Positions 39,500 through 48,572 of a stretch of DNA of 64,000 bases are shown in pieces. The translations under genes and the position numbers were made by a program. Below the pieces are notes generated by a model, which was not told where the DNA came from, did not search any database, and saw nothing but the letters and a program-made list of their open reading frames with translations. The stretch covers positions 62,001-126,000 of the forward strand of contig JAMLGR010000009.1 of assembly GCA_023957775.1 (NCBI GenBank), written 5' to 3'. This DNA comes from Fimbriimonadaceae bacterium. GTDB taxonomy: Bacteria > Armatimonadota > Fimbriimonadia > Fimbriimonadales > Fimbriimonadaceae. Position 1 is the stretch's first letter; each line of letters begins with the position of its first letter.

Positions 39500-40178
39500 G
39501 GTTTGGTGGTTGCAAGTGCACTTCTGGGGCTTGGCTGACCGCGTCGGCATTAGTGGCTGCCACCCGTGAGCGCCGATGCTGGCACGAACTGGAGCAGAGA
39601 CGGTGGGTACCGCGTCGTCAGGGCCAGCCATAGCCGTGCCCGTAGGGCGATCATAGCCCGTAGCGAAGCGAAGGGATCGATCAGGCGGCCCGAAAGGGCA
39701 TGGCTGAGTCCTGGCGTCGTGGGCGTGGGCGGAGACCGTCGTAGCGGAAGGGCGGGACGGCGGCGAAGCGGGTACCGAGTTGCAGGGTAGGACAAGGGGA
39801 ACGGGGTGAGGAGCCGAATCGGTGGCAGGGGAGAGCGCCGAAGAAGGCGCACGGACCGTACACCGGGGCGGCACCGTTAGAGACCGTCTACGCCTCGCAC
39901 GAGCCACGGAGAAGGGCAAGAGACGGCAATCCTCATGGTTCCTGCGGCTTCATAATGCCCGATTATCAGAGAGGGGGGACCCGCGCAGCGGGGGGGAGTC
40001 CTTTGCGAAGCGAACTGATAATCGCCATTATGAGAGCCGTGTCTCGCGTGGTTGGCAAACCCTTCGCCGGACCGAGTCCCACCCGTAGCGGTGGGCGAGG
40101 GAGGAGCGGTACGGCTCAACACCATGCCCGCATCGATGGTTGTGGGCGAGTGCGGATCTGCCGGGCCAAGTGGTCCGC
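39500..40178. other. hairpin-rich non-coding block
   Basis: About 680 bp with many short frames but no credible gene. It is crowded with small stems such as GCCCGAAAGGGC, CCCACCCG-TAG-CGGTGGG and repeated GTAGCGAAGCG or GCGAAGCGAA phrases, resembling a cluster of REP-type or miniature elements. It separates the Rhs remnants from the Fic gene. Confidence 0.55.
39951..40032. repeat. MITE-like inverted repeat
   Basis: CATAATGCCCGATTATCAG (39951-39969) and CTGATAATCGCCATTATG (40015-40032) are near-exact inverted ends of an 82-bp element. The interior holds a GGGGGGACCCGCGCAGCGGG segment. No transposase with such ends is in the window. Confidence 0.6.
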
Positions 40179-41318
40179 CTACGTTGAGGTGAACAGGTCC
40201 AGATACTCTCGATAGACGAATCTCCGCCCGTACTCGACAGTCTCGTCGGTCTGAACCAGGATTTCGGCATCGGTGAACTTGGCCACGAGGCGATTCGCAT
40301 TTGTTCGCGAGAGTTGAGTGACGCGTTCGACAGTCTTCACCGAAATGAAGGGGCTCCCGTAAAGGTGCTTGAGGAGAGTCATGGCCGTCGCCTGGTTTCG
40401 GCCAAATGCCGCAACTCGAGGAATGTCCTTGTCGCGGAGTCTGTTGACTCCTCTTGCGGTCTCAATCGCCTCGTCGGCAACTTGACGGATGCCTTCCAAG
40501 AAGAAGGAGAGCCATCCATTGATGTCAGAGGAATCGTGATATGCCTGCAACTGATCAAAGTACGCATCTCGGTAGCGCTTGAAGAACTCCGACAAGTACA
40601 GGACTGGACGCTTCAGCGCGCCTGTTTCACAGAGAAAGAACGTCACTAGCAAGCGGCCAGTCCGTCCGTTGCCGTCCACGAAGGGATGGATCGTCTCGAA
40701 CTGGGCGTGGGCAAGTCCTGCCCTAATGAGGATTGGTAGTGATGAGGGCGCGTGGATGAACTTCTCAAGATCGGCCAAAGCGCTCTTCATGGGATCCGGC
40801 GGAGGGGGAACGTACCGTGCATTTGCCGGCGATCCTCCCCCGATCCAGTTTTGCGTCGTTCTGAACTCGCCGGGATACACGTGGCCATGGGATCTACACC
40901 CCGAAGCAAGAAGTGTCTCGTGCACTTCCCGAACCAATCGAAGCGAGAGAGGAAGTTCCTTGAGGCGAGCCAGACCTTGGTTCATCGCTTGTATGTAGCG
41001 GCGGATGTCGTCAACATCATCTGGGAGCCCCGAGATCATCTGGGCCTCAGCTTTCATGGCATCCACCATAGTGGCTTGAGTACCCTCCACCTGGCTGGAA
41101 AGGGCAGCTTCCTTGCGGATGTACATCAAGATGAAAAGGTCAAGATCGGGCAGTAACTCAGTAATGCCATCAAGCCTTCCCAAGCTTAGGTTGGCAGCCT
41201 CAAGAACGGACAGGACACTCTCACTGAGTGTTAGATTTATGGGTGGGAATGCCTCTGGAATAAAGGCCTTGTAACCTGCTGGCTGAGAAATATATCTACC
41301 GATCATGATCCGTGACAT
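40179..41318 (-). CDS. Fic family protein with C-terminal winged helix
   Basis: A 379-aa enzyme expected to transfer AMP (or a related group) to a target protein. The Fic motif is intact as HPFVDGNGRTGRLLVTFFL near residue 215. An inhibitory helix with EAALSSQVEGTQATM near residue 70 has the (S/T)xxxE(G/N) form that keeps activity low. The last 90 residues look like a winged helix (TVERVTQLSRTNANRLVAKF), common in stand-alone Fic proteins. The upstream region is strikingly symmetrical, so autoregulation is plausible. No separate antitoxin is needed given the built-in helix. Confidence 0.9.
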   Translation of the reverse strand: MSRIMIGRYISQPAGYKAFIPEAFPPINLTLSESVLSVLEAANLSLGRLDGITELLPDLDLFILMYIRKEAALSSQVEGTQATMVDAMKAEAQMISGLPDDVDDIRRYIQAMNQGLARLKELPLSLRLVREVHETLLASGCRSHGHVYPGEFRTTQNWIGGGSPANARYVPPPPDPMKSALADLEKFIHAPSSLPILIRAGLAHAQFETIHPFVDGNGRTGRLLVTFFLCETGALKRPVLYLSEFFKRYRDAYFDQLQAYHDSSDINGWLSFFLEGIRQVADEAIETARGVNRLRDKDIPRVAAFGRNQATAMTLLKHLYGSPFISVKTVERVTQLSRTNANRLVAKFTDAEILVQTDETVEYGRRFVYREYLDLFTST

Positions 41319-41380
41319 CCCGATTGGAGTTGTAATGCCAAGTGGCGTTATCCATTACAACAGAGGATAACATGTCACGG
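41310..41380. promoter_or_regulatory. nested palindromic region at the fic promoter
   Basis: Two inverted pairs share one centre at 41345: GTTGTAATG (41329-41337) with CATTACAAC (41353-41361), and CCGTGACAT (41310-41318) with ATGTCACGG (41372-41380). The outer arms contain the fic ATG on one strand and a second ATG on the other. It is a candidate operator or the remains of an inverted duplication. Confidence 0.65.
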
Positions 41381-41506
41381 AAGACGTACAAATGGCCAAA
41401 AAAGACTCAACGGTTTTCCACAGCCCGTATTCCGAGGGTTCTTGAGCCCGTGCACAGATACCTGAGCCACAGAAGAGCCGACAATGAAGGACCCTGCGAA
41501 CCTTGA
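41372..41506 (+). CDS. possible small basic protein divergent from fic
   Basis: A 44-codon frame (MSRKTYKWPKKTQRFSTARI, then RVLEPVHRYLSHRRAD) with an AGAGGA ribosome site 6 nt upstream. Its first codons mirror those of fic (both begin MSR) because they lie in the outer inverted arms. It is rich in Lys and Arg, as in a small DNA-binding or antitoxin-like peptide, but could be chance. Confidence 0.3.
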   Translation: MSRKTYKWPKKTQRFSTARIPRVLEPVHRYLSHRRADNEGPCEP

Positions 41507-41534
41507 GCCTTCAGCTTCCCCGAATGATTGCCCG

Positions 41535-42105
41535 TCAAGGCCCCCCCAAACCCAAAGCAACCGACACGGGCTTCAACCGTCTTGCGTCAGCGTGCCCATA
41601 GAGATCGGCCGTCAGCGCGATCAGTGCGTGTCCGATCATCTTTCCCACCGCGTGGAGGTCCCCCGTTTCGGCCAAGGCCAGATTCGCAGCGGGGTGGCGG
41701 AGCTTGTGAGGCGAAACCTCGGGGAGCCCGCCTTCCGGCAGAGTGCCTTCAGGCGTTGCGCAACGTACTTCGGGTCGAGCCGACGACCGTAGGCGTTCAG
41801 AAACGCGATCCCTTCGGGGTCCTTGATTCCATCGAACATCTGACGGGACTCCATGTCCGTAGCGCCGCAACGAGGTCAGAGCCGATGGGTAGTATGCGGT
41901 CTTGGTTGGTCTTGGTGCCCACGCGTCGAACGAGCTTGCTCCCGTCTCGCTGAAGCTGGCCCGTGAAGTGGACCTGTCTCGCCGGCAAATCGAGATCAAC
42001 CCAACGGACTCCGGTAGCTTCTCCAATGCGAGTGCCGGTCGTAAGCATGAACCAAAGGAGTTCCGAGATCTCTGATGCCCGGTAGACGCCACACGGGTTT
42101 GGCCT
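41535..42105 (-). pseudogene. decayed tyrosine integrase
   Basis: Three frames together give the C-terminal half of a phage-type tyrosine recombinase: YRASEISELLWFMLTTGTRI followed by GEATGVRWVDL (first catalytic Arg region), then MFDGIKDPEGIAFLNAYGRR, and finally SPHKLRHPAANLALAETGDL and GHALIALTADLYGHAD with the H-x-x-R and Tyr regions. At least two frameshifts and the missing N-terminus show it is dead. It marks the right side of the island that begins at tRNA-Asn. I found no copy of the tRNA 3' end here, so the attachment site is lost or diverged. Confidence 0.8.
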
Positions 42106-42151
42106 AGAATGGGGTCATCCTTGCGACGCTTGGAATCGTGGGGACAAGAAG

Positions 42152-42886
42152 ATGCGACAGTCCCTTTCCCGTGATCGAAGAACGGCCACAAATGCCCTCG
42201 GGATGCTCCTCGGCTGCCTGGTCGTGCTTGCCGGCGGATGCGGGCCCTCGCATGCCGAACTTGATGCAGCGCTTGTGAAGGCCGTGGGAGAGGGGGACCT
42301 CGCGAAGACCCGTGAACTGCTTTCCCAAGGCGCAAACCCCAACGCGCGGGACCCCAACCCGGCACGCGGCTTCTCGGTCTTGATCTCGAGCCTGGAGCAC
42401 CTCGACATCCTCGACGTCCTGCTGGCCCACGGGGCCGACCCCAACCTGAAGGACGCAAACGGCCTAAGCCCGCTCTCCTACGCCGTGGGTCTCGCATCGG
42501 AGACGGGCCCCGAGCCGTTCAAGCGGCTTGTCGCGGCTGGCGCACGGTTGGATGAACGGGGTCAGAGCGGGGAGACGATCCTCCATTACGCCGCCAACGG
42601 CGGAGATCTCGAAATCGTGAAGTTCCTCGTGAATCAGGGCTTGGACGTAAACGCAAAGGACAACCGGGGAATGACCCCGCTGATGCACAGCGTCTTCTCT
42701 TCCGGTCTCCCGAAAGACAAGGCTCCGATTGAAATCGTCCGGCTGCTGATCGACCTCGGTGCAGACCTCGACGCAAAGGACGCGAAGGGCCAGACCGCCT
42801 ACGATTGGGCAGCGACGGGACTCTTCAAAGGGAGGTCGGGGGAGGGCGAACTCCTGAGCCTTCTCCGCCCATCCGCGGGCGGCTAG
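42152..42886 (+). CDS. ankyrin-repeat lipoprotein
   Basis: A 244-aa exported protein. Its signal ends in a lipobox (CLVVLAGGC, Cys about residue 30), followed by five to six ankyrin repeats (LLSQGANPNARDPNPARG, VLLAHGADPNLKDANGLSPL, GETILHYAANGGDLEIVKFL). It should sit in the outer membrane facing the periplasm, or be surface exposed, and bind protein partners. A TAGAAT -10 box lies about 42 nt upstream of the ATG. It is the first intact gene after the island. Confidence 0.85.
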   Translation: MRQSLSRDRRTATNALGMLLGCLVVLAGGCGPSHAELDAALVKAVGEGDLAKTRELLSQGANPNARDPNPARGFSVLISSLEHLDILDVLLAHGADPNLKDANGLSPLSYAVGLASETGPEPFKRLVAAGARLDERGQSGETILHYAANGGDLEIVKFLVNQGLDVNAKDNRGMTPLMHSVFSSGLPKDKAPIEIVRLLIDLGADLDAKDAKGQTAYDWAATGLFKGRSGEGELLSLLRPSAGG

Positions 42887-42987
42887 GCATTCGATGCGCG
42901 TCGATCCTCTGTTGAGGGGCATGGGCGGGGTCAGAGGAACCCCACCCATGCAGATGCCGTCGATCCTAAGTCCCTACAGGGATAGAC

Positions 42988-43659
42988 TCAGGAGCTCTTG
43001 CCCTTCCGTCGACGACGGGCCGCCGAGACCAGGGCCAACGCAGCGAGACCCATCGTTGCCGGCTCGGGAACGGGACTCGCAGTCACCACGAGTTCCGGGT
43101 TGTTGCCAGATGTGTTCTCCTTGGATCGGAAGTAGGGCCAAGGCGAGGTGTTGGGATCGCGAATGATCGCCATGCCGTAATTGGTGGCGCCACCATCGAC
43201 CCAAGACTGGACGAGCGACGTCACGTCCCACTCCTTCCAACCGGTCGCACTCGAGCTTGTCGTCAGACTCGCGGAAGGCGTGGCGGCGAGGCTTGGGCGA
43301 GTCGCGTAGGTCAGCGTTCCTTCGGCCCAGGGATCAAGAACTTGAAACACGTTGTAAGTGATCCCAGATACACCGTTGAAGTCCTGAAAGAGCCGCAGAG
43401 TTGCGCCAGTTACCGTGCCGCTTGCAAAGCTGGAGACATCGAACTGGATGTGCGCGATCACGTCGGTCGCGCCATCCCAGTTCTCAGCGATCCAAGGCCG
43501 ACCGCCGAAATTGTCATCGCTATAATCGTTGCCTGAGGCGCCGCCCGCAATGGCGTCAGCGTCCCCGATCGCACCGAGCGTCACCTGCGCAAAAGCGCTT
43601 CCGACCATGAACGCCGACAGCGCACCCACCAGAGCCAAACGGACAAAAAATTGCTTCAT
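42988..43659 (-). CDS. DNRLRE-domain PEP-CTERM protein
   Basis: A 223-aa exported protein: signal peptide (MKQFFVRLALVGALSAFMVG, cut near AFAQ), a DNRLRE-type beta-sandwich (IQFDVSSFASGTVTGATLRL, WDVTSLVQSWVDGGATNYGM), and the sorting signal VPEPATMGLAALALVSAARRRR. The domain occurs in extracellular carbohydrate- or peptidoglycan-associated proteins. A GGGAGAAATCAAT ribosome region precedes the ATG. The operator motif seen before the two other PEP-CTERM genes is absent. Confidence 0.88.
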   Translation of the reverse strand: MKQFFVRLALVGALSAFMVGSAFAQVTLGAIGDADAIAGGASGNDYSDDNFGGRPWIAENWDGATDVIAHIQFDVSSFASGTVTGATLRLFQDFNGVSGITYNVFQVLDPWAEGTLTYATRPSLAATPSASLTTSSSATGWKEWDVTSLVQSWVDGGATNYGMAIIRDPNTSPWPYFRSKENTSGNNPELVVTASPVPEPATMGLAALALVSAARRRRKGKSS

Positions 43660-43809
43660 ATTGATTTCTCCCTTAATTGCCAAAAAACCTATCCATGAGT
43701 GTAACAAACTCTCCACAGAACCGACTTCTGCAGAGCACACAACGTGGCAAAACTGGCAATACTGCCGGTCCGACGATCCCGAGGCTCGATGCCACTTCCT
43801 CGCCCCTTC

Positions 43810-45012
43810 CTACACTCTTGAAAGTCCGGCCGAGGCCAACGCCTGGTCCAAGTCGACCCCCATCGCCTGCACCCGCCGGCCCACCGACGGGTGTGTGAGC
43901 GTAAAAGCCATCAGAGGAGACCACTCGAGGGGCTGGTTCAGGAACGCGTGCAGCTTGAGCAGACCGGTCGCGAGCGATTCGGCGGAAACCCTCTCGGCGG
44001 CAAACCGGTCCGACTTGAACTCCCGGGCACGAGACCCGATCGAGTACAGGATGCGGGCGGCCCAGGCCGCGATCGGAAGGCCGGACCACAGGACAATCGG
44101 GAACCAGAAGATCCCCGACGCGTCACGATAAGCCTCGGCTGGATGGCCCACAAGCACCACCAGCAGGACGAGGACCGCGATCGAAAGCACGAAGTACACC
44201 CCCGTCGTCTTCTTCGCGTCCTTGTCGATGCGATGTGAGAACTCGTGGGCGAGCACCGCCTTCACCTCTTCGGGTTCCAGCAGCTCGAGCAGAGCCGTTG
44301 TCGTGATCACGTCTCCAGTCGGCGCGGCGATGGCATTGGCCACCAGCGATCGGAGCACGTAGGTCCGCCCCACCTCGACGCCGCTCGCATCGGCCGCACT
44401 GCGTACGACCTCGTGCCAGGACGAATCCTCCGGCAGTCGCACCCGGGTCGAGCGCGCCCACACGATCACAAGGCGTCTCGCCAACAGGAGCGCGATCTGG
44501 GCGATGAGCAACACGATCGCCAAGCGGAGAAGGAATTCGATCGACCTCGGCAAAAGGGGCGCCGTGAGTCCCACGATCGCCCCTACAAGCACCAGGACAC
44601 CCACGCCCACCAGCCGGCTGCCGAACGACGGCACACAATGCACAAACCGAGGGTAACGCTTGCCGAACGCTCGCTCCCAACGAAACTGGATGAACAGATT
44701 GCCGGCGAGGTAGAGGAGCATCGGGACCGCGGGCAGCAAACCGGCCACCGCAAAGGCCAACCTCCCATCTGTCCACAACATCCACGGCTTCCAACGGTAA
44801 GCCATGCCGAACAGGCCGACGACGAACAGTATCGAGAGCCCCACCCAACAGCCCACGATCTGCCGGGCGATTCGAGAGTGCAGCTCCGCGAGCGATGCGA
44901 AGCTCGGCCACGCATACTCCTCAGCACTCGAGGAACGTGGGCGACGCGCGTAAACCGACAGACTGGTCTGCCAAAGCAAGACGAATCCCAGAGCAAAGTA
45001 CGCGAGTTCCAC
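43810..45012 (-). CDS. M48-type membrane metalloprotease
   Basis: A 400-aa membrane protease with N-terminal hydrophobic segments and the zinc motif in KAVLAHEFSHRIDKDAKK near residue 260, followed by further membrane helices and an EFKSDRFAAERVSAESLATG segment carrying the third metal ligand Glu. HtpX/Ste24-like enzymes clear membrane proteins. It starts at GTG directly after the TAA stop of the SLH-like gene (no gap), so the two are translationally coupled. Confidence 0.88.
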   Translation of the reverse strand: MELAYFALGFVLLWQTSLSVYARRPRSSSAEEYAWPSFASLAELHSRIARQIVGCWVGLSILFVVGLFGMAYRWKPWMLWTDGRLAFAVAGLLPAVPMLLYLAGNLFIQFRWERAFGKRYPRFVHCVPSFGSRLVGVGVLVLVGAIVGLTAPLLPRSIEFLLRLAIVLLIAQIALLLARRLVIVWARSTRVRLPEDSSWHEVVRSAADASGVEVGRTYVLRSLVANAIAAPTGDVITTTALLELLEPEEVKAVLAHEFSHRIDKDAKKTTGVYFVLSIAVLVLLVVLVGHPAEAYRDASGIFWFPIVLWSGLPIAAWAARILYSIGSRAREFKSDRFAAERVSAESLATGLLKLHAFLNQPLEWSPLMAFTLTHPSVGRRVQAMGVDLDQALASAGLSRV

Positions 45013-45576
45013 TTAGTTCAACTCAGGGAGACCGCCTTGGAAGCTCAGGTCGGGATTGCCCACGAGTATGCCAGCCAACCGCAACTCCTCCACGGCCTCA
45101 GAAGCCCAGTGGTCGTTGGGTACATCGACGAACGGTCCGTTTGCTTGCGCGGTGAGCACAAGATAACGCCGAACGTATTCGCTCTGAGAGGTCAAGAGGG
45201 CGTCCACATTGATCTCCATGGCCTCGAGTTCGTAACGCCGCATGACGGTCAATCTGCGAAGATCGGCGAAGAGATAGCGCCAACCACTGCTGGCCTGTAT
45301 CATCTTGACGACCCCATCTCGATCAGGACCGGGATTGGCGTCGCGCAACAACTTCTCTCGCTCAGACACCACCTCCCGCAAATGGCGGGTGGTCGCGTGG
45401 GCGGCGACCGCCAGCTCGAACTTCGACCAAGCGCCGTTGTGGAAGTGTACGGGATACCCGGCAACCAGGTCCTCCGACCTCATGCGACCTAATGCAAACA
45501 CCTCCCAGTTGGTCGCCACGTCTTGCGCGGCGGACGCCACCGAAAGGGCAAGGATCGCTGGAAGAAAAGTGAACAT
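45013..45576 (-). CDS. secreted SLH-like protein
   Basis: A 187-aa exported protein with a signal peptide (MFTFLPAILALSVASAAQ), a helical middle (KFELAVAAHATTRHLREVVS) and a C-terminal segment FVDVPNDHWASEAVEELRLA ending GILVGNP, one S-layer-homology-like repeat of the kind that binds cell-wall polymers. One repeat alone is weak for anchoring. It is coupled to the M48 protease, which might act on it or on the same envelope layer. Confidence 0.7.
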   Translation of the reverse strand: MFTFLPAILALSVASAAQDVATNWEVFALGRMRSEDLVAGYPVHFHNGAWSKFELAVAAHATTRHLREVVSEREKLLRDANPGPDRDGVVKMIQASSGWRYLFADLRRLTVMRRYELEAMEINVDALLTSQSEYVRRYLVLTAQANGPFVDVPNDHWASEAVEELRLAGILVGNPDLSFQGGLPELN

Positions 45577-45680
45577 TCTGATGACAGGATACGTTACTTG
45601 CCTAACACCCGAACAGAGGGCAGCGGCACGCCCGAGAGGTTGCGGCCCCACGAAGACGACTTGAGTCGTACACTGGGAGC

Positions 45681-48572
45681 ATGCGTTGGGATCGATCACC
45701 GAACGCGCGCATCGACTCTTGGTGCTCCACATCGCCGAATCTGACGTTCGCGAGGCATCTCGTCGTTGCGGTCCTTCTTGCACCAGCTCTCGTGACCTCC
45801 TCTTTCGGACAGCAGCAAGAGCTCCTTGACGCCCGTACTGTTATTCGACGAATCTCGGAGAACGATCCCGAGGCCAAGATCGAGCGCGCGGAGAAGGCGC
45901 TCGCCGAGCACGCACGATCTCTCGCAGATCGCCGCAACACCGCGTCCTCGGCCTTGGCGACCGAGTGGTTGGCACTGGTCGACGAGGCGATCGCGCTTCC
46001 GCATCGCAGTTTCAACGGTGCTATGGCAGGTATGCCGCCGCAACCCGTCGGGACCCTGCTCAATGTTCTCATCACTCTTCCCACTCCCCAGGTCTGGCTC
46101 GACATTCGCGCCCTCGTGGCCAAGAGGCCGCCCTCGTTGGATCGGACCGCGCTGCTCATGTTGTGCGCGCGGCTTGTGGGCGACGACGAAGAGGTGCTGA
46201 AGCTCTGCGACGAGTACGACCGCCTCCTCGGCCCCGAGAAGCGCGAAGTCTTTCCCCCTCTTGGGACGACGAGGATCCGGATGGCCGCCGCGCGCCGGCT
46301 CGGAAGGTTTGGCGATCCACGGCTGATCGAGAGAATGCTCGGAGACTTTGACGCTGTTCAAGAGCTGCCAAACCTTGCGGACCTGTTGCCTCCGGGCCAG
46401 CTCCAGCAGGTGATGCTTCATGCGGTTCAGCAAGCCAAGCACTGGGTACCCTTCCGCAATCGACAGAATCGGAGAGTTGCCAGACAGACCGTCCTGGACC
46501 ATTTGGAAGACCTTCCCCGGGCGATCTTCGACTTGGCCGACGATTGGAGCGATTCATCCTATGTGCGCCAGCTCATCGACCACTACGGATACGCAAGCCT
46601 CCTCGACCCACGGAATCTAGGATCCTCCGCCCAGAAGATCTACTTTCGGGATCTCGCCCTGACCGGCAAGCTGGAGGAAGCCGCCCGATTGATTCAGGAT
46701 TGCAACGAGGCGCCCCGGATCGATCCGGAGGATTGGGGAGCAGCGAAGGACCTCGATGCGTTCGTCGCCAAGTTGCAGGAGCGGGTTCCGTCGAAGGATC
46801 TGTGGGACCTGTACGAGAGTGCGGCCGTCGCTTCCGGCCACACCGACAAGGCGGCAACGCGGCTTCGTTCCGTAGTCGCCGATCCAGGGGTCGCTCCGAA
46901 GCTGAGGCTTCGGCTGCTCCAGTCTCTCTATGGCTTGGACGCGAGACAGGGCGACCTTCCGGCGCTTGCCCGCGACAGGGAGATGCTTGGTAGCCTCGAC
47001 CGAACGCGTTCCGACTACGACCCGGACTCCATGATCCTCGGAATCGGACTCGCTGCCCGTGACGAGGGACTCATCGAAGACGGGATCCAGCATGACTTGG
47101 CGGCAACAGGGAACCCCATTTGGCCAGGTGGATCGCTCTTCCGGGCGCTCTCCCAGCAAGGGAAGTGGGTGCTGTTGGAACAGCTCGAGTTGAACTCGCT
47201 GCTGAAACGAGAGGGGAATGACTGGTACCACGCGAAGGGACTCTGCACGATCTACTATCTTGCCAAGCGCCCCATCGACGTCCTCGCGCTTCTTCGGAAT
47301 TACCCGGACTGGCCTGGGAAGGATCTCTCGGAACTCGACAACGGATCCAGCAGAGACTACAGCGACGCCGAGAGCGAAGTTAGCCAGCCCCTGGGGTTCT
47401 ACGCGGCTTGGGCGCTCAGCGAAACCGGACAGCCGGTGGTGGCCCTCTCCATCCTCCGCAACTTGCTGCTGCGCGACAGCCAGCTCTACCATTGTTACGC
47501 GCTTCTCAACAAAATCGGCGGCGATTCCCTGCTTGGAATCTACAACGACGTCATTCAGGCCGATCCCTGCGCCGCGATGCCCTTGCTGTGGAAGGGTGAT
47601 CTTCTGTTTGGCCTTGGCAACACCGACGAGGCCGAGGCGTGTTTGCGAAAGGCTGTGGCGATCGACCCCGTCGCCACAAGCTCCTACAGAACGAAGCTCT
47701 ACGAACTCCTCGGCCAGATCCGAAGGAAGAAGGGCGATCCGGTCGGGGCTGAAGAGGGCGAGCATCGAGCGACCGCCCTCGGTTTGGCGGCTCGGGCTGC
47801 GGAACTCGAAGCGGTCAAACTGCTCCCCCAAGCTCGTCAAGCGCTTGAGCAAGCGGTGGAACTCTGGCCAGAGGATGCCATCCTCCAAGCCCGGTTGGCC
47901 GAGGTCTTCGTCGCCCAATGTCTGCCGGAACGCGCCATGGAGCACTACAGGATGGCGCTGGAAAACGTGTCCGAGTGTCTTGGCAACGGTCCAGAAGCTC
48001 CTTCAGAAGTGGGAGTCCTATTCAGGAACGCGAGGGTGCGCGAGATGGCAAAGGTGATCCTTTCCAGACGCCTCCTTGAGAGTCCCGAAAGCGCCTCTGT
48101 CCACTACGCCCTGGGTCTGCTCGACATGAATCTGGGCGACACGAAGGAGGCGGTCTCCGACATGAGAAAGGTGACCGATCTGGACCCAACGCATGTCGGC
48201 GCATGGGCGTCGCTGGCATCGTTGGCGAGCAAGGGGCTCCCGAGCCCCACCGAGGCGCAACAGGCCGTCTTCAAGTTGATCGAGCTGAATGCAATTTCGA
48301 ACCGCGCATGGGATAGGTGGGTTGATCTCGACGCAGTGAGCGATCTGGGATCGGCCTACCAAGCGATCCAAACGAAGCTCGGGACATTGCCCGAACAGGA
48401 CCACGGCCCGCTCTTCGCACTTCACGGCGCGGAGCCTTATCCTGGGCAGACGATCTTCCCCGTATTTGACAGTCTCGATACCCGTGGTCGTCTTCCCGGC
48501 TCGTTCTTCCAACAGTCGGACATCGGCCAAATCGCTCAGCTCTTCCATCCCACCCGGTACCCGTTCGAATGA
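45681..48572 (+). CDS. large secreted TPR protein 1
   Basis: A 963-aa exported protein: signal segment (HLVVAVLLAPALVTSSFGQ), then long alpha-helical repeats, clearest in the C-terminal half (PLLWKGDLLFGLGNTDEAEA, VHYALGLLDMNLGDTKEAVS). No enzyme motif seen. It is a tandem paralogue of the next gene: QPLGFYAAWALSETGQPVVAL here matches EPLGFYAAWAFGKTGRTPLA there. A TACACT -10 box lies 7 nt before the ATG. Probably a periplasmic or surface scaffold; partners unknown. Its end overlaps the next start by four bases (ATGA). Confidence 0.75.
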   Translation: MRWDRSPNARIDSWCSTSPNLTFARHLVVAVLLAPALVTSSFGQQQELLDARTVIRRISENDPEAKIERAEKALAEHARSLADRRNTASSALATEWLALVDEAIALPHRSFNGAMAGMPPQPVGTLLNVLITLPTPQVWLDIRALVAKRPPSLDRTALLMLCARLVGDDEEVLKLCDEYDRLLGPEKREVFPPLGTTRIRMAAARRLGRFGDPRLIERMLGDFDAVQELPNLADLLPPGQLQQVMLHAVQQAKHWVPFRNRQNRRVARQTVLDHLEDLPRAIFDLADDWSDSSYVRQLIDHYGYASLLDPRNLGSSAQKIYFRDLALTGKLEEAARLIQDCNEAPRIDPEDWGAAKDLDAFVAKLQERVPSKDLWDLYESAAVASGHTDKAATRLRSVVADPGVAPKLRLRLLQSLYGLDARQGDLPALARDREMLGSLDRTRSDYDPDSMILGIGLAARDEGLIEDGIQHDLAATGNPIWPGGSLFRALSQQGKWVLLEQLELNSLLKREGNDWYHAKGLCTIYYLAKRPIDVLALLRNYPDWPGKDLSELDNGSSRDYSDAESEVSQPLGFYAAWALSETGQPVVALSILRNLLLRDSQLYHCYALLNKIGGDSLLGIYNDVIQADPCAAMPLLWKGDLLFGLGNTDEAEACLRKAVAIDPVATSSYRTKLYELLGQIRRKKGDPVGAEEGEHRATALGLAARAAELEAVKLLPQARQALEQAVELWPEDAILQARLAEVFVAQCLPERAMEHYRMALENVSECLGNGPEAPSEVGVLFRNARVREMAKVILSRRLLESPESASVHYALGLLDMNLGDTKEAVSDMRKVTDLDPTHVGAWASLASLASKGLPSPTEAQQAVFKLIELNAISNRAWDRWVDLDAVSDLGSAYQAIQTKLGTLPEQDHGPLFALHGAEPYPGQTIFPVFDSLDTRGRLPGSFFQQSDIGQIAQLFHPTRYPFE

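Noticed and set aside
41400-42120. Attachment-site repeat of the tRNA-Asn 3' end
   Set aside because: I looked for GTTCGAGTCCATG or a close variant near the integrase remnant and did not see one.
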